From: Symbiobacterium thermophilum IAM 14863
GTDB taxonomy: Bacteria > Bacillota > Sulfobacillia > Symbiobacteriales > Symbiobacteriaceae
Assembly (NCBI RefSeq): GCF_000009905.1
Contig: NC_006177.1
Span: forward strand, 682,001-746,000
Direction: 5' to 3'
Length of the DNA: 64,000 nucleotides
Shown here: positions 34,834-43,420 of the stretch, piece after piece
Layout: each line of letters starts with the position of its first letter
Numbering within the stretch: position 1 is the stretch's first letter
The notes under the pieces: generated by a model
Told to the model about the DNA's origin: nothing
The model's database searches: none
Seen by the model: the letters and a program-made list of their open reading frames with translations, nothing else
Made by a program: the position numbers and the translations under genes

Positions 34834-37800
34834 ATGGGCCGCCCGGAGTTTGTGCACCTGCACCTGCACACCGAGTACTCGCTGCTGGACGGGGCCAACC
34901 GCATCGAGCCCCTGGCCCGGCGCGCCGCCGAGCTGGGCATGCGGGCGATGGCCATGACCGACCACGGGGTGCTCTTCGGAGTGCTTCCATTCTACAAGGC
35001 GATGCGCAACCACGGGGTGAAGCCGATCATCGGCTGCGAGCTCTACGTCGCCCCCGGCTCCCGCCACGTGAAGAGCGGCGGCGAAAAGCCGTACCACCTC
35101 ACCGTCCTGGCCGAGAACTACACTGGTTATAAGAACCTGGTGAAGCTGGTCTCCGCCGGCTATACCGAGGGATTCTACTACAAGCCACGGGTCGACCTGG
35201 AGCTGCTGAACACCTACCGGGAGGGGCTGATCGTCCTTTCGGGGTGCCTCGCGGGCGAGGTGGCCCAGAAGTTCCTGGCGGGCCAGCCCGAGGAGGCGAG
35301 AAGGGCTATCGGCCGCTACCGGGAGATCTTCGGGCCCGACCACTACTTCCTGGAGCTGCAGGACCTGGGCCTGCCCGAGCAGCAGGGGCTGAACCGCTTC
35401 CTGCTGGAGCAGGGGCTGCCGGTGGTGGCTACCAACGACGCACACTACCTGCGCCCGCAGGACGCCCGGACCCAGGATGTGCTCATCTGCATCGGCACCA
35501 ACAAGACCATCGACGACCCGAACCGCATGCGCATGGGTACCAGCGAGCTGTACGTGAAGTCCGCCGAGGAGATGTACTGGCGGTTCGGGCACGTCCCCGG
35601 GGCGCTGGAGAACAGCCTGGCGATTGCTGAGCGGTGCAACGTGGAGCTGCCGCTGGGCCAGATCCACCTGCCCCACTACGCCCTGCCCCCCGGTTACGAC
35701 GCGCCCGGCTACCTGCGCAAGCTCTGCTACGAGCGCATCGGCCCCCGCTATGGCGGCCGGCCGCCCGAGGGCGCGATGGAGCGGCTGGAGCACGAGCTGA
35801 ACGTGATCATCAGCATGGGCTTCGCCGGCTACTTCCTGATCGTCTGGGACTTCGTCGAGTTCGCCCGCTCGCGCGGCATCCCCGTGGGGCCCGGGCGGGG
35901 GTCTGGCGCGTCCTCGCTGGTGGCGTACGTGCTGGGCATCACCGACGTCGACCCCTTGCGGTACGGCCTGCTGTTCGAGCGGTTCCTGAACCCGGAGCGG
36001 GTGGACATGCCCGACTTCGACATCGACTTTTGCTACGAGCGGCGAGGCGAGGTCATCGAATACGTCCACAACAAGTACGGGGCGGAGTGCGTCGCCCAGG
36101 TGATCACCTTCAACACCATGGCGGCCCGGGCGGCGGTGCGGGACGTGGGCCGGGCCCTCGGCATGAGCTACGGCGAGGTGGACCGGGTTGCCAAGCTCCT
36201 GCCCTGGGGCCAGTCGCTGGACGCCGCCCTGGAGAAGACCGAGGAGCTCCGCACCCTGTATGAGGAGCGGGAGGAGATCCGGACGCTCATCGACACCGCC
36301 CGGGCCGTGGAGGGGATGCCCCGCAACCCTTCGGTCCACGCCGCCGGGGTGGTGATCACGGCCGATCCGCTGGTGGAGCACGTACCGCTCTACAAGATGG
36401 GCGACGACTCCATCGTCACCCAGTTCGACATGGACCAGCTGAAGGAGATCGGCCTCCTGAAGATGGACTTCCTGGGCCTGCGGACGCTCACGGTGATCGA
36501 CCACGCCGTGAAGTTCGTGCGCCAGTACCAGCCCGACTTCGACATCGAGCGGATCCCGATGGACGATCCCGAGACCTACGCGATGATCGCCCGGGGCGAG
36601 ACGCTGGGGCTCTTCCAGATCGAGGCGGGCTGGGTGGCCGATGTGCTGCGGCAGATGAAACCCACCCGGTTTGAGGACATCATCGCCACCATCTCGCTCT
36701 GCCGGCCGGGGCCGATGGAGCACATCCCGGACTACATCGCCGGCAAGCAGAACCCGGCGGGGGTCAAGTACCTGCACCCGGACCTGGAGCCGATCCTGAG
36801 CGAGACCTACGGCGTGATGGTCTACCAGGAGCAGATCATCCAGATCGCCCACCTGCTGGCGGGCCTCTCCCTCGGCCAGGCCGACCTCTTGCGCCGGGCC
36901 ATCGCCAAGAAGAAGCGGGAGGACATGGAGAAGTACGGCCGCCTGTTCATGGAGGCCCTGGAGCAGCGGGGCTACAGCCACGAGGTGGCGACGGCGCTGT
37001 ACGACCAGATGATCCGCTTCGCCAACTACGGCTTCAACAAGTGCCACGCGACGCCATACGCCAAGGTCGCCTACCAGACCGCCTACCTGAAGCGGCACCA
37101 TCCGGTGGCCTTCATGGCCGCCCTGATGAACTCGGTGATGGGCCAGGAGGCGAAGCTGGCGCTCTACATCGAAGAGTGCCGGCGGCTGGGGATTCAGGTG
37201 CTGCCGCCGGACGTGAACACCTCCTTCGCCCGGTTCGTGCCCGACGGCAGGACGATCCGGTTCGGCCTCGGGGCGGTGAAGAACATCGGCTGGAACGCCG
37301 TCGACGCCATCGTCGCCGCCCGGGAGGAGGGGGGCCCCTTCACCAGCCTCCGGGACCTGTGCGAGCGGGTGGACCTGCGGCCGCTCAACCGGCGGGCGCT
37401 GGAGTCGCTGATCATGGCCGGGGCCTTCGACCGGGTGGCGCCCCCCGGCGGCCGGCCGGCCCGCCGATCGCAGATGCTGGAGGCGCTGGACAAGATCCTG
37501 GATGACGCCCAGAAGCTGCAGCGGCACCGGCAGGCGGGGCAGATCTCCCTCTTCGACCTGGGGGTGGCAGGGCCGGGCACGGCCGGCGAGGAGCCGCTGC
37601 CGGACATTCCCGAGTTCCCGCCCCAGCGGCTGCTGGCGATGGAGAAGGAGGTCCTGGGGTTCTACGTGTCGGGCCATCCCCTCCGGCAGTACCAGGCGGC
37701 GCTCGCGGCCCACGGCTGCCTGCCGGTGGCGGCCTTGCCGGAGCAGCGGGACGGCGCCCGGGTGGCGGTGGGCGGCATGGTGGCCGGGCTGAAGCAGGTG

Positions 37801-38517
37801 ACCACCCGGTCCGGCGCCAACATGGCCTTCCTGACGCTGGAGGACCAGACCGGCCAGGTGGAGGTGGTGGTCTTCCCGCGGGTGCTCCAGGCCTGCGCCC
37901 GGGTGCTGCGGGAGGAGCAGCCGCTGCTGGTCCGGGGCCGCCTGCAGGTGCAGGAGGACGAGGTGAAGCTGCTGGCGGACGAGGTGAGCCTGCTCCGGGA
38001 CGACGAAAAGCCCCGGCGGCCGGAGCCGCCGGAGCGGATAGAGGTTGGCGCGGCGCAGCCCCGCGGGCTGGAGCCTGGCCCGGGGCGAATGTCCGGCGAT
38101 ATGGGCAGTGACCCGCACGCCACCGTGCGGGGACCTGGCGCGGCACCGGAGCCCGCGGCTGCACGGGGGAAGCAGGCCGCACCTGCTTCTGCCCGGCAGC
38201 CGGGCCCGCCACCGGCGTCGGAGCCGGCGCCGGGGCCAGCCCGGGCGACCGCTGCCGAGGCCGCGCGGGAGACCCCGTTGGGTCCGCAACCGCAGTTCGT
38301 GTACCTGCGGGTGCCGGCGCGGGATGAGAACTCGCCCATGATGCGCCGGGTGGAGCAGGTCCTCCGGGCCCATCCGGGGCCGACCCGGGTGCGGATCAAG
38401 ATGGAGCCGGAGGGCAAGTGGATCGAGGTGCACGAGCACCTGCGGGTGACGGTGACGCCGTCGCTGGTGAATGCGCTGGCGCGCATCGTGGGGGAGCAGT
38501 CGGTGGTGGTGAGGTGA
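34834..38517 (+). CDS. dnaE: DNA polymerase III alpha subunit (DnaE)
   Basis: 1227 residues from ATG 34834 (GGTGACGGAG upstream). An N-terminal PHP domain (FVHLHLHTEYSLLDG, AMTDHGVLFG) leads into the C-family polymerase: GPGRGSGASSLVAYVLGITDVDP, catalytic Asp residues in MPDFDIDFCYERR, MDFLGLRTLTVI, KPTRFEDIIA and ANYGFNKCHATPYAKVAYQTAYLK. A tandem HhH and an OB fold (VGGMVAGLKQVTTRSGANMAFLTLED) follow. Residues about 1060-1150 form an unusual Pro/Ala-rich linker before a C-terminal domain (FVYLRVPARDENSPMMRR). It is the replicative or lesion-bypass polymerase subunit. Firmicutes usually also have PolC; that is not seen here. Confidence 0.95.
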   Translation: MGRPEFVHLHLHTEYSLLDGANRIEPLARRAAELGMRAMAMTDHGVLFGVLPFYKAMRNHGVKPIIGCELYVAPGSRHVKSGGEKPYHLTVLAENYTGYKNLVKLVSAGYTEGFYYKPRVDLELLNTYREGLIVLSGCLAGEVAQKFLAGQPEEARRAIGRYREIFGPDHYFLELQDLGLPEQQGLNRFLLEQGLPVVATNDAHYLRPQDARTQDVLICIGTNKTIDDPNRMRMGTSELYVKSAEEMYWRFGHVPGALENSLAIAERCNVELPLGQIHLPHYALPPGYDAPGYLRKLCYERIGPRYGGRPPEGAMERLEHELNVIISMGFAGYFLIVWDFVEFARSRGIPVGPGRGSGASSLVAYVLGITDVDPLRYGLLFERFLNPERVDMPDFDIDFCYERRGEVIEYVHNKYGAECVAQVITFNTMAARAAVRDVGRALGMSYGEVDRVAKLLPWGQSLDAALEKTEELRTLYEEREEIRTLIDTARAVEGMPRNPSVHAAGVVITADPLVEHVPLYKMGDDSIVTQFDMDQLKEIGLLKMDFLGLRTLTVIDHAVKFVRQYQPDFDIERIPMDDPETYAMIARGETLGLFQIEAGWVADVLRQMKPTRFEDIIATISLCRPGPMEHIPDYIAGKQNPAGVKYLHPDLEPILSETYGVMVYQEQIIQIAHLLAGLSLGQADLLRRAIAKKKREDMEKYGRLFMEALEQRGYSHEVATALYDQMIRFANYGFNKCHATPYAKVAYQTAYLKRHHPVAFMAALMNSVMGQEAKLALYIEECRRLGIQVLPPDVNTSFARFVPDGRTIRFGLGAVKNIGWNAVDAIVAAREEGGPFTSLRDLCERVDLRPLNRRALESLIMAGAFDRVAPPGGRPARRSQMLEALDKILDDAQKLQRHRQAGQISLFDLGVAGPGTAGEEPLPDIPEFPPQRLLAMEKEVLGFYVSGHPLRQYQAALAAHGCLPVAALPEQRDGARVAVGGMVAGLKQVTTRSGANMAFLTLEDQTGQVEVVVFPRVLQACARVLREEQPLLVRGRLQVQEDEVKLLADEVSLLRDDEKPRRPEPPERIEVGAAQPRGLEPGPGRMSGDMGSDPHATVRGPGAAPEPAAARGKQAAPASARQPGPPPASEPAPGPARATAAEAARETPLGPQPQFVYLRVPARDENSPMMRRVEQVLRAHPGPTRVRIKMEPEGKWIEVHEHLRVTVTPSLVNALARIVGEQSVVVR

Positions 38518-39693
38518 GGAGGGTTCCAGGTGCAGAGGATCTGCTGAACAAGGCGTTTCCCGTCGTGGACGAGGAGGCGATGGCGGCCGTGGCGCAAGCC
38601 ATCGGCGACGCGCAGATCGTCCTGTTGGGCGAGCAGAACCACGGAGATGGCGACGCCTTCGCTGCCAAGGTCCGGCTGGTCGAGTACATGCACCGGCATC
38701 ACGGCTTCGACGTGCTCCTCTGTGAGGCGTGCTTCTTCTCCCTGACCCGGACCTGGGAGAGGTGACCGGATCGGCGGATGTGGATGCGCGGGTGAGGCCC
38801 GACGTCTACCGTTCTGGTGCAGGGCCCGGCAGATGGAGCCTTTATGGAATCTGATCCGAACGCTGTTTGCCACCCACCGGCCTCGGCGTGTCGGCGGGAT
38901 CGATCCGCGCCACGTAGGACGGTATGCAAAGGCGGACCTTCTGGCTGAGCTGGAGGGATACGTCCGGCGGCTCGACGGGGCGCTCCTGGAGACGGAGCGG
39001 TACCCGCGGTTCCGGGGTCTTCTCCAGGAGATGCTCGACCAGGAGTCTGAGCAGAAGGTGAGCGCCCTGGACCGGCAGTTGTTCTTCGACTTCCTGTGGG
39101 ACCTGATCCGGCTGGCCGAGGCCGATGAGAGCCCGGACGCCTCCTTCTGGCGACAGGCGCTGTGGAACCTGGACGGCGCGGCGCGCCACGCCTGGGCGTT
39201 GGAGGTGCGGGACCGGACGATGACGCGCAACGTGCTGTGGTCTGCCCGGGAGCGTTACCTGGGGGCGAGGGTCATCGTCCGGACCCACAACTACCATGCG
39301 GTGAAGGATCCGGAGGCGATCGCGCGAGCGGCCCCGGAATACGGGCGGCAGGTCCAGCGGTAGCGGGACCGGCCCCTGGGCGCGGCCTTGGCCGGTGGTG
39401 GGGCGGGGTGTGTACGCCATCGCAACGGTGCCTATGGGGGTGAGTGTTCGCCGAACGCCTGGCGGGGTGATTTCACGGCGGAACGGCTTGCCCCCGCCCG
39501 CCCTGGGAGTCTGGAGGACGTGCTTCGCCGGCAGGGGTGGCGGGAGGCCCTCGTGGACCTGAGGGCGGCCGCTGGGGATGAACCTTTCGTGATGAGTGGT
39601 CTGGAGCACGGGCAGGAGCATCGCACAGACTGGCGGCGGGTCTTTGATGGCGTGTGGTTCGTCGAGCGGATGGAGCCGGTAGAGGTTGGATAG
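38514..39693 (+). pseudogene. Erythromycin-esterase-like gene, multiply frameshifted
   Basis: Three pieces of one family lie in order. Piece 1 (38514-38765) includes IVLLGEQNHGDGDAFAAKVR, the EreA/EreB N-terminal HGxxE-like region. Piece 2, in another frame (about 38764-39363), includes MEPLWNLIRTLF, NVLWSARERYLGARVIVRTHNYHAV, ending at an in-frame TAG 39361. Piece 3 (39388-39693) ends SLEDVLRRQGWREALVDLR and DWRRVFDGVWFVERMEPVEV, matching the family C-terminus. At least one frameshift near 38750-38765, one stop, and another indel near 39420 (VYAIATV vs AYGGE frames) break it. Active members hydrolyse macrolide lactones or unknown esters. The GTG overlaps the dnaE stop, but no strong ribosome binding site is seen. 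Confidence 0.8.
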
Positions 39694-39897
39694 GGCATCG
39701 TCGCCGGTGAGGAAGTGGCCGCCGGCGTTGGCGGAAGGAGAGTTGGACTTGGTTGCGGTATCGATGAAAATGGGAGCAGGGTGAGTTGCCGTCGACGGGG
39801 CATTTCGGTTGATCTGGCGGTTGTTTCGAGTTTGCTGAATCGATACTAGAACCCCGTTTTCTCGAAAGGAGCCTTGTCTCGTGCGGGTTTCGTTAGT
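39694..39897 (+). promoter_or_regulatory. CRISPR leader
   Basis: About 200 nt, AT-richer than its surroundings, before the first repeat. The repeat orientation (I-E form, ending GAACCG) and the degenerate repeats at the other end both place the leader here. A core around 39832-39854, TGAATCGATACTAGAACCCC, recurs after cas6e at 56514-56532. GATACT (39842-39847) could serve as a -10. Confidence 0.7.
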
Positions 39898-41646
39898 GTC
39901 GTCCCCACGCGCGTGGGGGTGAACCGACGTCTTCTGACGACACTGAGTCACTCCGTAGCGTCGTCCCCACGCGCGTGGGGGTGAACCGTATGAAGTTAGA
40001 GGCTCACCTGCGGCCGAAGCCGTCGTCCCCACGCGCGTGGGGGTGAACCGGAGCACCCCCAGCAGCGCGTTCCACCCCCCGAAGTCGTCCCCACGCGCGT
40101 GGGGGTGAACCGCGAGAAGTAGTCCCATCCACTCCGCCGCATCTGTCGTCCCCACGCGCGTGGGGGTGAACCGTATGAAGTTAGAGGCTCACCTGCGGCC
40201 GAAGCCGTCGTCCCCACGCGCGTGGGGGTGAACCGGAGCACCCCCAGCAGCGCGTTCCACCCCCCGAAGTCGTCCCCACGCGCGTGGGGGTGAACCGCGA
40301 GAAGTAGTCCCATCCACTCCGCCGCATCTGTCGTCCCCACGCGCGTGGGGGTGAACCGGAGGAAGCTTCAGTCTTGGAAACAGGAGTTGCGTCGTCCCCA
40401 CGCGCGTGGGGGTGAACCGTTGCGGGTACAAACGATGGTTCCGCCGTCGAAGTCGTCCCCACGCGCGTGGGGGTGAACCGATTCATCCTATGTCCCAGAC
40501 TTATAACGAAGAAGTCGTCCCCACGCGCGTGGGGGTGAACCGGAGTTCAAGATCGTCTCTGCCAACACTGATGTGTCGTCCCCACGCGCGTGGGGGTGAA
40601 CCAGCTTGTTCTGCGGTTCATGTAGCGGTTGACACGTCGTCCCCACGCGCGTGGGGGTGAACCGTCCCGACCGGCCGCAACCGCCGGAGCGTCTGGACGT
40701 CGTCCCCACGCGCGTGGGGGTGAACCGCGATGCACGAACCGCGGATGCGGGTGCTCTCCCGTCGTCCCCACGCGCGTGGGGGTGAACCGAAGTGGCCTGG
40801 GACAATATTAGGCGGGCCGCAGTCGTCCCCACGCGCGTGGGGGTGAACCGAGGCGGGCCACCTCCAGGATGGCCTCCACCGGGTCGTCCCCACGCGCGTG
40901 GGGGTGAACCGTAAAGCCGCTTCGGGCGGGCAGGGGGGACATGCGTCGTCCCCACGCGCGTGGGGGTGAACCGATGTACGGACTGCATGGACGCAAACGG
41001 ACTGCGTCGTCCCCACGCGCGTGGGGGTGAACCGACCCAATTCGCTACATTTCCCATTTTGCAGTAGTCGTCCCCACGCGCGTGGGGGTGAACCGTAGTC
41101 AATGGGCATAGTGCAAACGTCAGTAGTGGTCGTCCCCACGCGCGTGGGGGTGAACCGTGGCCTGCCTTGGAATCGGGGAGGAGAGAGATGTCGTCCCCAC
41201 GCGCGTGGGGGTGAACCGGGCGGATAAAGGGGGGGTTAGTCGCCCAGCGCGTCGTCCCCACGCGCGTGGGGGTGAACCGTCCTCGCCCGCGGTCGTCAAC
41301 TCCTCGGCCCAGTCGTCCCCACGCGCGTGGGGGTGAACCGCAGCGGATGAGCAGGCGAAGCCAGCGGGGGACGTCGTCCCCACGCGCGTGGGGGTGAACC
41401 GGCGCGGCTTGAGGGCGAGGAAAAGGCCGGTAAAGTCGTCCCCACGCGCGTGGGGGTGAACCGAACGGCGAGTTGGCGCTAGCTGCGGTTGCGTAGTCGT
41501 CCCCACGCGCGTGGGGGTGAACCGCGTGTCGCGAATGCGAAGGCGCGGCTTGAGGGGTCGTCCCCACGCGCGTGGGGGTGAACCGTTATCGTTGCGGCGT
41601 CTAGCTCCTCCAGCACCGTCGTCCCCACGCGCGTGGGGGTGAACCG
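39898..41646 (+). CRISPR. Type I-E CRISPR array, leader-proximal segment (29 repeats)
   Basis: 29-nt repeats begin GTCGTCCC, contain the perfect palindrome CCCCACGCGCGTGGGG (Cas6e stem) and end TGAACCG. They alternate with 32-33-nt spacers at a 61-62-nt period. I count 29 repeats from 39898 to the one at 41618-41646. Three consecutive repeat-spacer units (from 39960) are exactly duplicated (from 40145). The next spacer (from 41647) is split by an insertion sequence and resumes at 43411. The repeat at about 40575 ends AACCA instead of AACCG. Frames across the array are artefacts of the repeat. Confidence 0.98.
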
Positions 41647-41669
41647 AAGCCAATTTGCGGCGCCCCTAG

Positions 41670-43406
41670 CTCAAGTTTCACGCGAACAACTCGACATTCG
41701 TGGTGTTAAAAGGGCGTATGGGTAGGGAGTGGCCCGGTTCAGGGTAATCTCAGCTCCAGCCAGGGGAGTACCCCGGCTGAACACCAACCGCAGCGTGTCG
41801 CCGAGGCACCGAATGGTTGCTCGGCACCGGGCCGCTACTCGTACCAAGAGTCGACTCCCCGCCTCGGCCAGTTTGGGCGAGTTCGTGCTCAGAAACCGCC
41901 AAGCCCAGCGCACCAGGTTGAAGGCGAACAAGACCAGCTGCGTGAAGGCGGCGTTGGCCTCATACTTCCGCATCCGAGGAGTACCAAAGTGGAACGTTCC
42001 CTTCCACTCCTGGAACCCGGCTTCGATGGTCTGCCGTCCATGGTAGAGCTTGACGACCTCTGTCGTGGTGAGCTCCTCAGGCTGGAGCGTAGTCAGGATG
42101 ACGCTGCGGACCTCCCGGCCATCGGCGTCCCAGCGGCGCATGGCGACCAGTCGCACCGGATACGGTGCGAGCAAAGTGGGGCCAGGTACGGTAACGGCTT
42201 CGGAGGCAAACCGGTTCTTCTCGACTTCAACCCAGTTCTCTGCCGGTACAGCGTCGAAGAGGTGCTTGTAGGCGACGTTGCTCCCGGAGTAGGACTTGAT
42301 GGTGAACTCATACCCCAGTTCCAGCAGGCGCTGGATCACTTCCGGCGTGCCAAAGGCGCTGTCAGCTCGCAGCAGAATACGGAGGGGAGCCGGGTTCGTC
42401 CGATTCTCCTGCCGGTACTGCCGGAGTCGCTGGTTCACTTCACGGAGGTGCTGAACCTCCTCCTGGAACTCACGCTGCAGCTTCTGCTTCCGGCGGGCGC
42501 TGCCCTTGCCTGATACCGTCTGCAGTTGCTGATACAGCTGCCTGACCCGAGCCTTCTGCTGAGCCAGGCATGCCTCGACCCATTCGACTCGCCGCAGGGG
42601 ACGACCAATCCGGGCTTCGATCCTGGGAATCAGTTCGAGCAGGCAGGCGCCGGAACGGCTGTTGGCCTTGCCGGACTTGAGAAGGCCGTCGATGGCAAAG
42701 CGCTGCTGCTTCCCGCTGAGGAAGGCGGCTGCGATCTGATAGCCTCGGGCCAACTTCCCCTGGATGTAGCCGAAGTCGGTACCGGTGTACTGCCTGGTCT
42801 CGCCCCGAACCTTCTGGCCGGTGAGGTCAATGTCGACGATGACCATTCCGGAGCGGTCTGGACCTGCTACGGCAGCCACCTCCTGCTGAAGCAGCGGGGC
42901 CTGGATCTCAGCGAGTGCGTCGGAAAGCTGCTGAACGTTCTCCTCCGTCAGCTTGCTGAAGGTCGCACAGACGGTGGAAAAGTGAGCAAAGCGTTCCTGC
43001 CCCCAGGCTTGAGCTACGGCAGGATCGGCAACCAGCGGCTCAGGGTCGAAGTTGAGATCCTTCATGTAGCGACAGTTGCCGAGAATGGCAACCAACGCCT
43101 CGACCACCTTGTCAACCGGCGTGTGGGCGTAGGTCTTCTGCTTGATGCGCAGGTGCCGATTCAGGATCTCAACCAGGTTGAGCCTTTGAGCTACCCAGCC
43201 AAGAGCGACGAGAAAACCATGTCGGGTGGTGGACTTGATGGCTTGCGCAGCGATGTTGGGTGTCGTACCATGAGACTGCATCAGTCGAACCTCCACATGG
43301 TGGATTGGGAGCGGCCACACTCCCACCATGTATCATTGGTTCTGACTGATGCTTTTTCAATGGGTTTCCATTGCACGAAGTCCGGGTTATTCACGCGAAA
43401 CTTGAG
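41670..43406 (-). mobile_element. IS4-superfamily insertion sequence inside a CRISPR spacer
   Basis: A 1,737-bp element. The ends are inverted repeats: CTCAAGTTTCACGCGAA at the left, and CTCAAGTTTCGCGTGAA read inward from the right. The target sequence CTAG is duplicated (41666-41669 and 43407-43410). Removing the element and one CTAG restores a 33-nt spacer, so insertion was clean. One transposase gene fills it, with its stop codon inside the left inverted repeat. Confidence 0.92.
41671..43281 (-). CDS. IS4-superfamily DDE transposase
   Basis: 536 residues from ATG 43281 with GGAGGT 8 nt upstream. The DDE residues are placed in VIVDIDLTGQKV (D), ILLRADSAFGTPE (D) and YHGRQTIEAGFQEWK (E). 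The last fits the IS4 signature Y-x2-R-x3-E-x6-K exactly. The length and motifs are closest to IS1380/IS1634-type members. The gene is intact, so the element may be active. It is transcribed opposite to the CRISPR array. Confidence 0.92.
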   Translation of the reverse strand: MQSHGTTPNIAAQAIKSTTRHGFLVALGWVAQRLNLVEILNRHLRIKQKTYAHTPVDKVVEALVAILGNCRYMKDLNFDPEPLVADPAVAQAWGQERFAHFSTVCATFSKLTEENVQQLSDALAEIQAPLLQQEVAAVAGPDRSGMVIVDIDLTGQKVRGETRQYTGTDFGYIQGKLARGYQIAAAFLSGKQQRFAIDGLLKSGKANSRSGACLLELIPRIEARIGRPLRRVEWVEACLAQQKARVRQLYQQLQTVSGKGSARRKQKLQREFQEEVQHLREVNQRLRQYRQENRTNPAPLRILLRADSAFGTPEVIQRLLELGYEFTIKSYSGSNVAYKHLFDAVPAENWVEVEKNRFASEAVTVPGPTLLAPYPVRLVAMRRWDADGREVRSVILTTLQPEELTTTEVVKLYHGRQTIEAGFQEWKGTFHFGTPRMRKYEANAAFTQLVLFAFNLVRWAWRFLSTNSPKLAEAGSRLLVRVAARCRATIRCLGDTLRLVFSRGTPLAGAEITLNRATPYPYALLTPRMSSCSRET

Positions 43407-43420
43407 CTAGCGCTTCGTCC

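Noticed and set aside
39820-39832. A 7-nt match (TGTTTCG) of the mini-array guide in the main CRISPR leader
   Set aside because: The bases before it are not AAG and the match stops at position 7, so it is likely chance.
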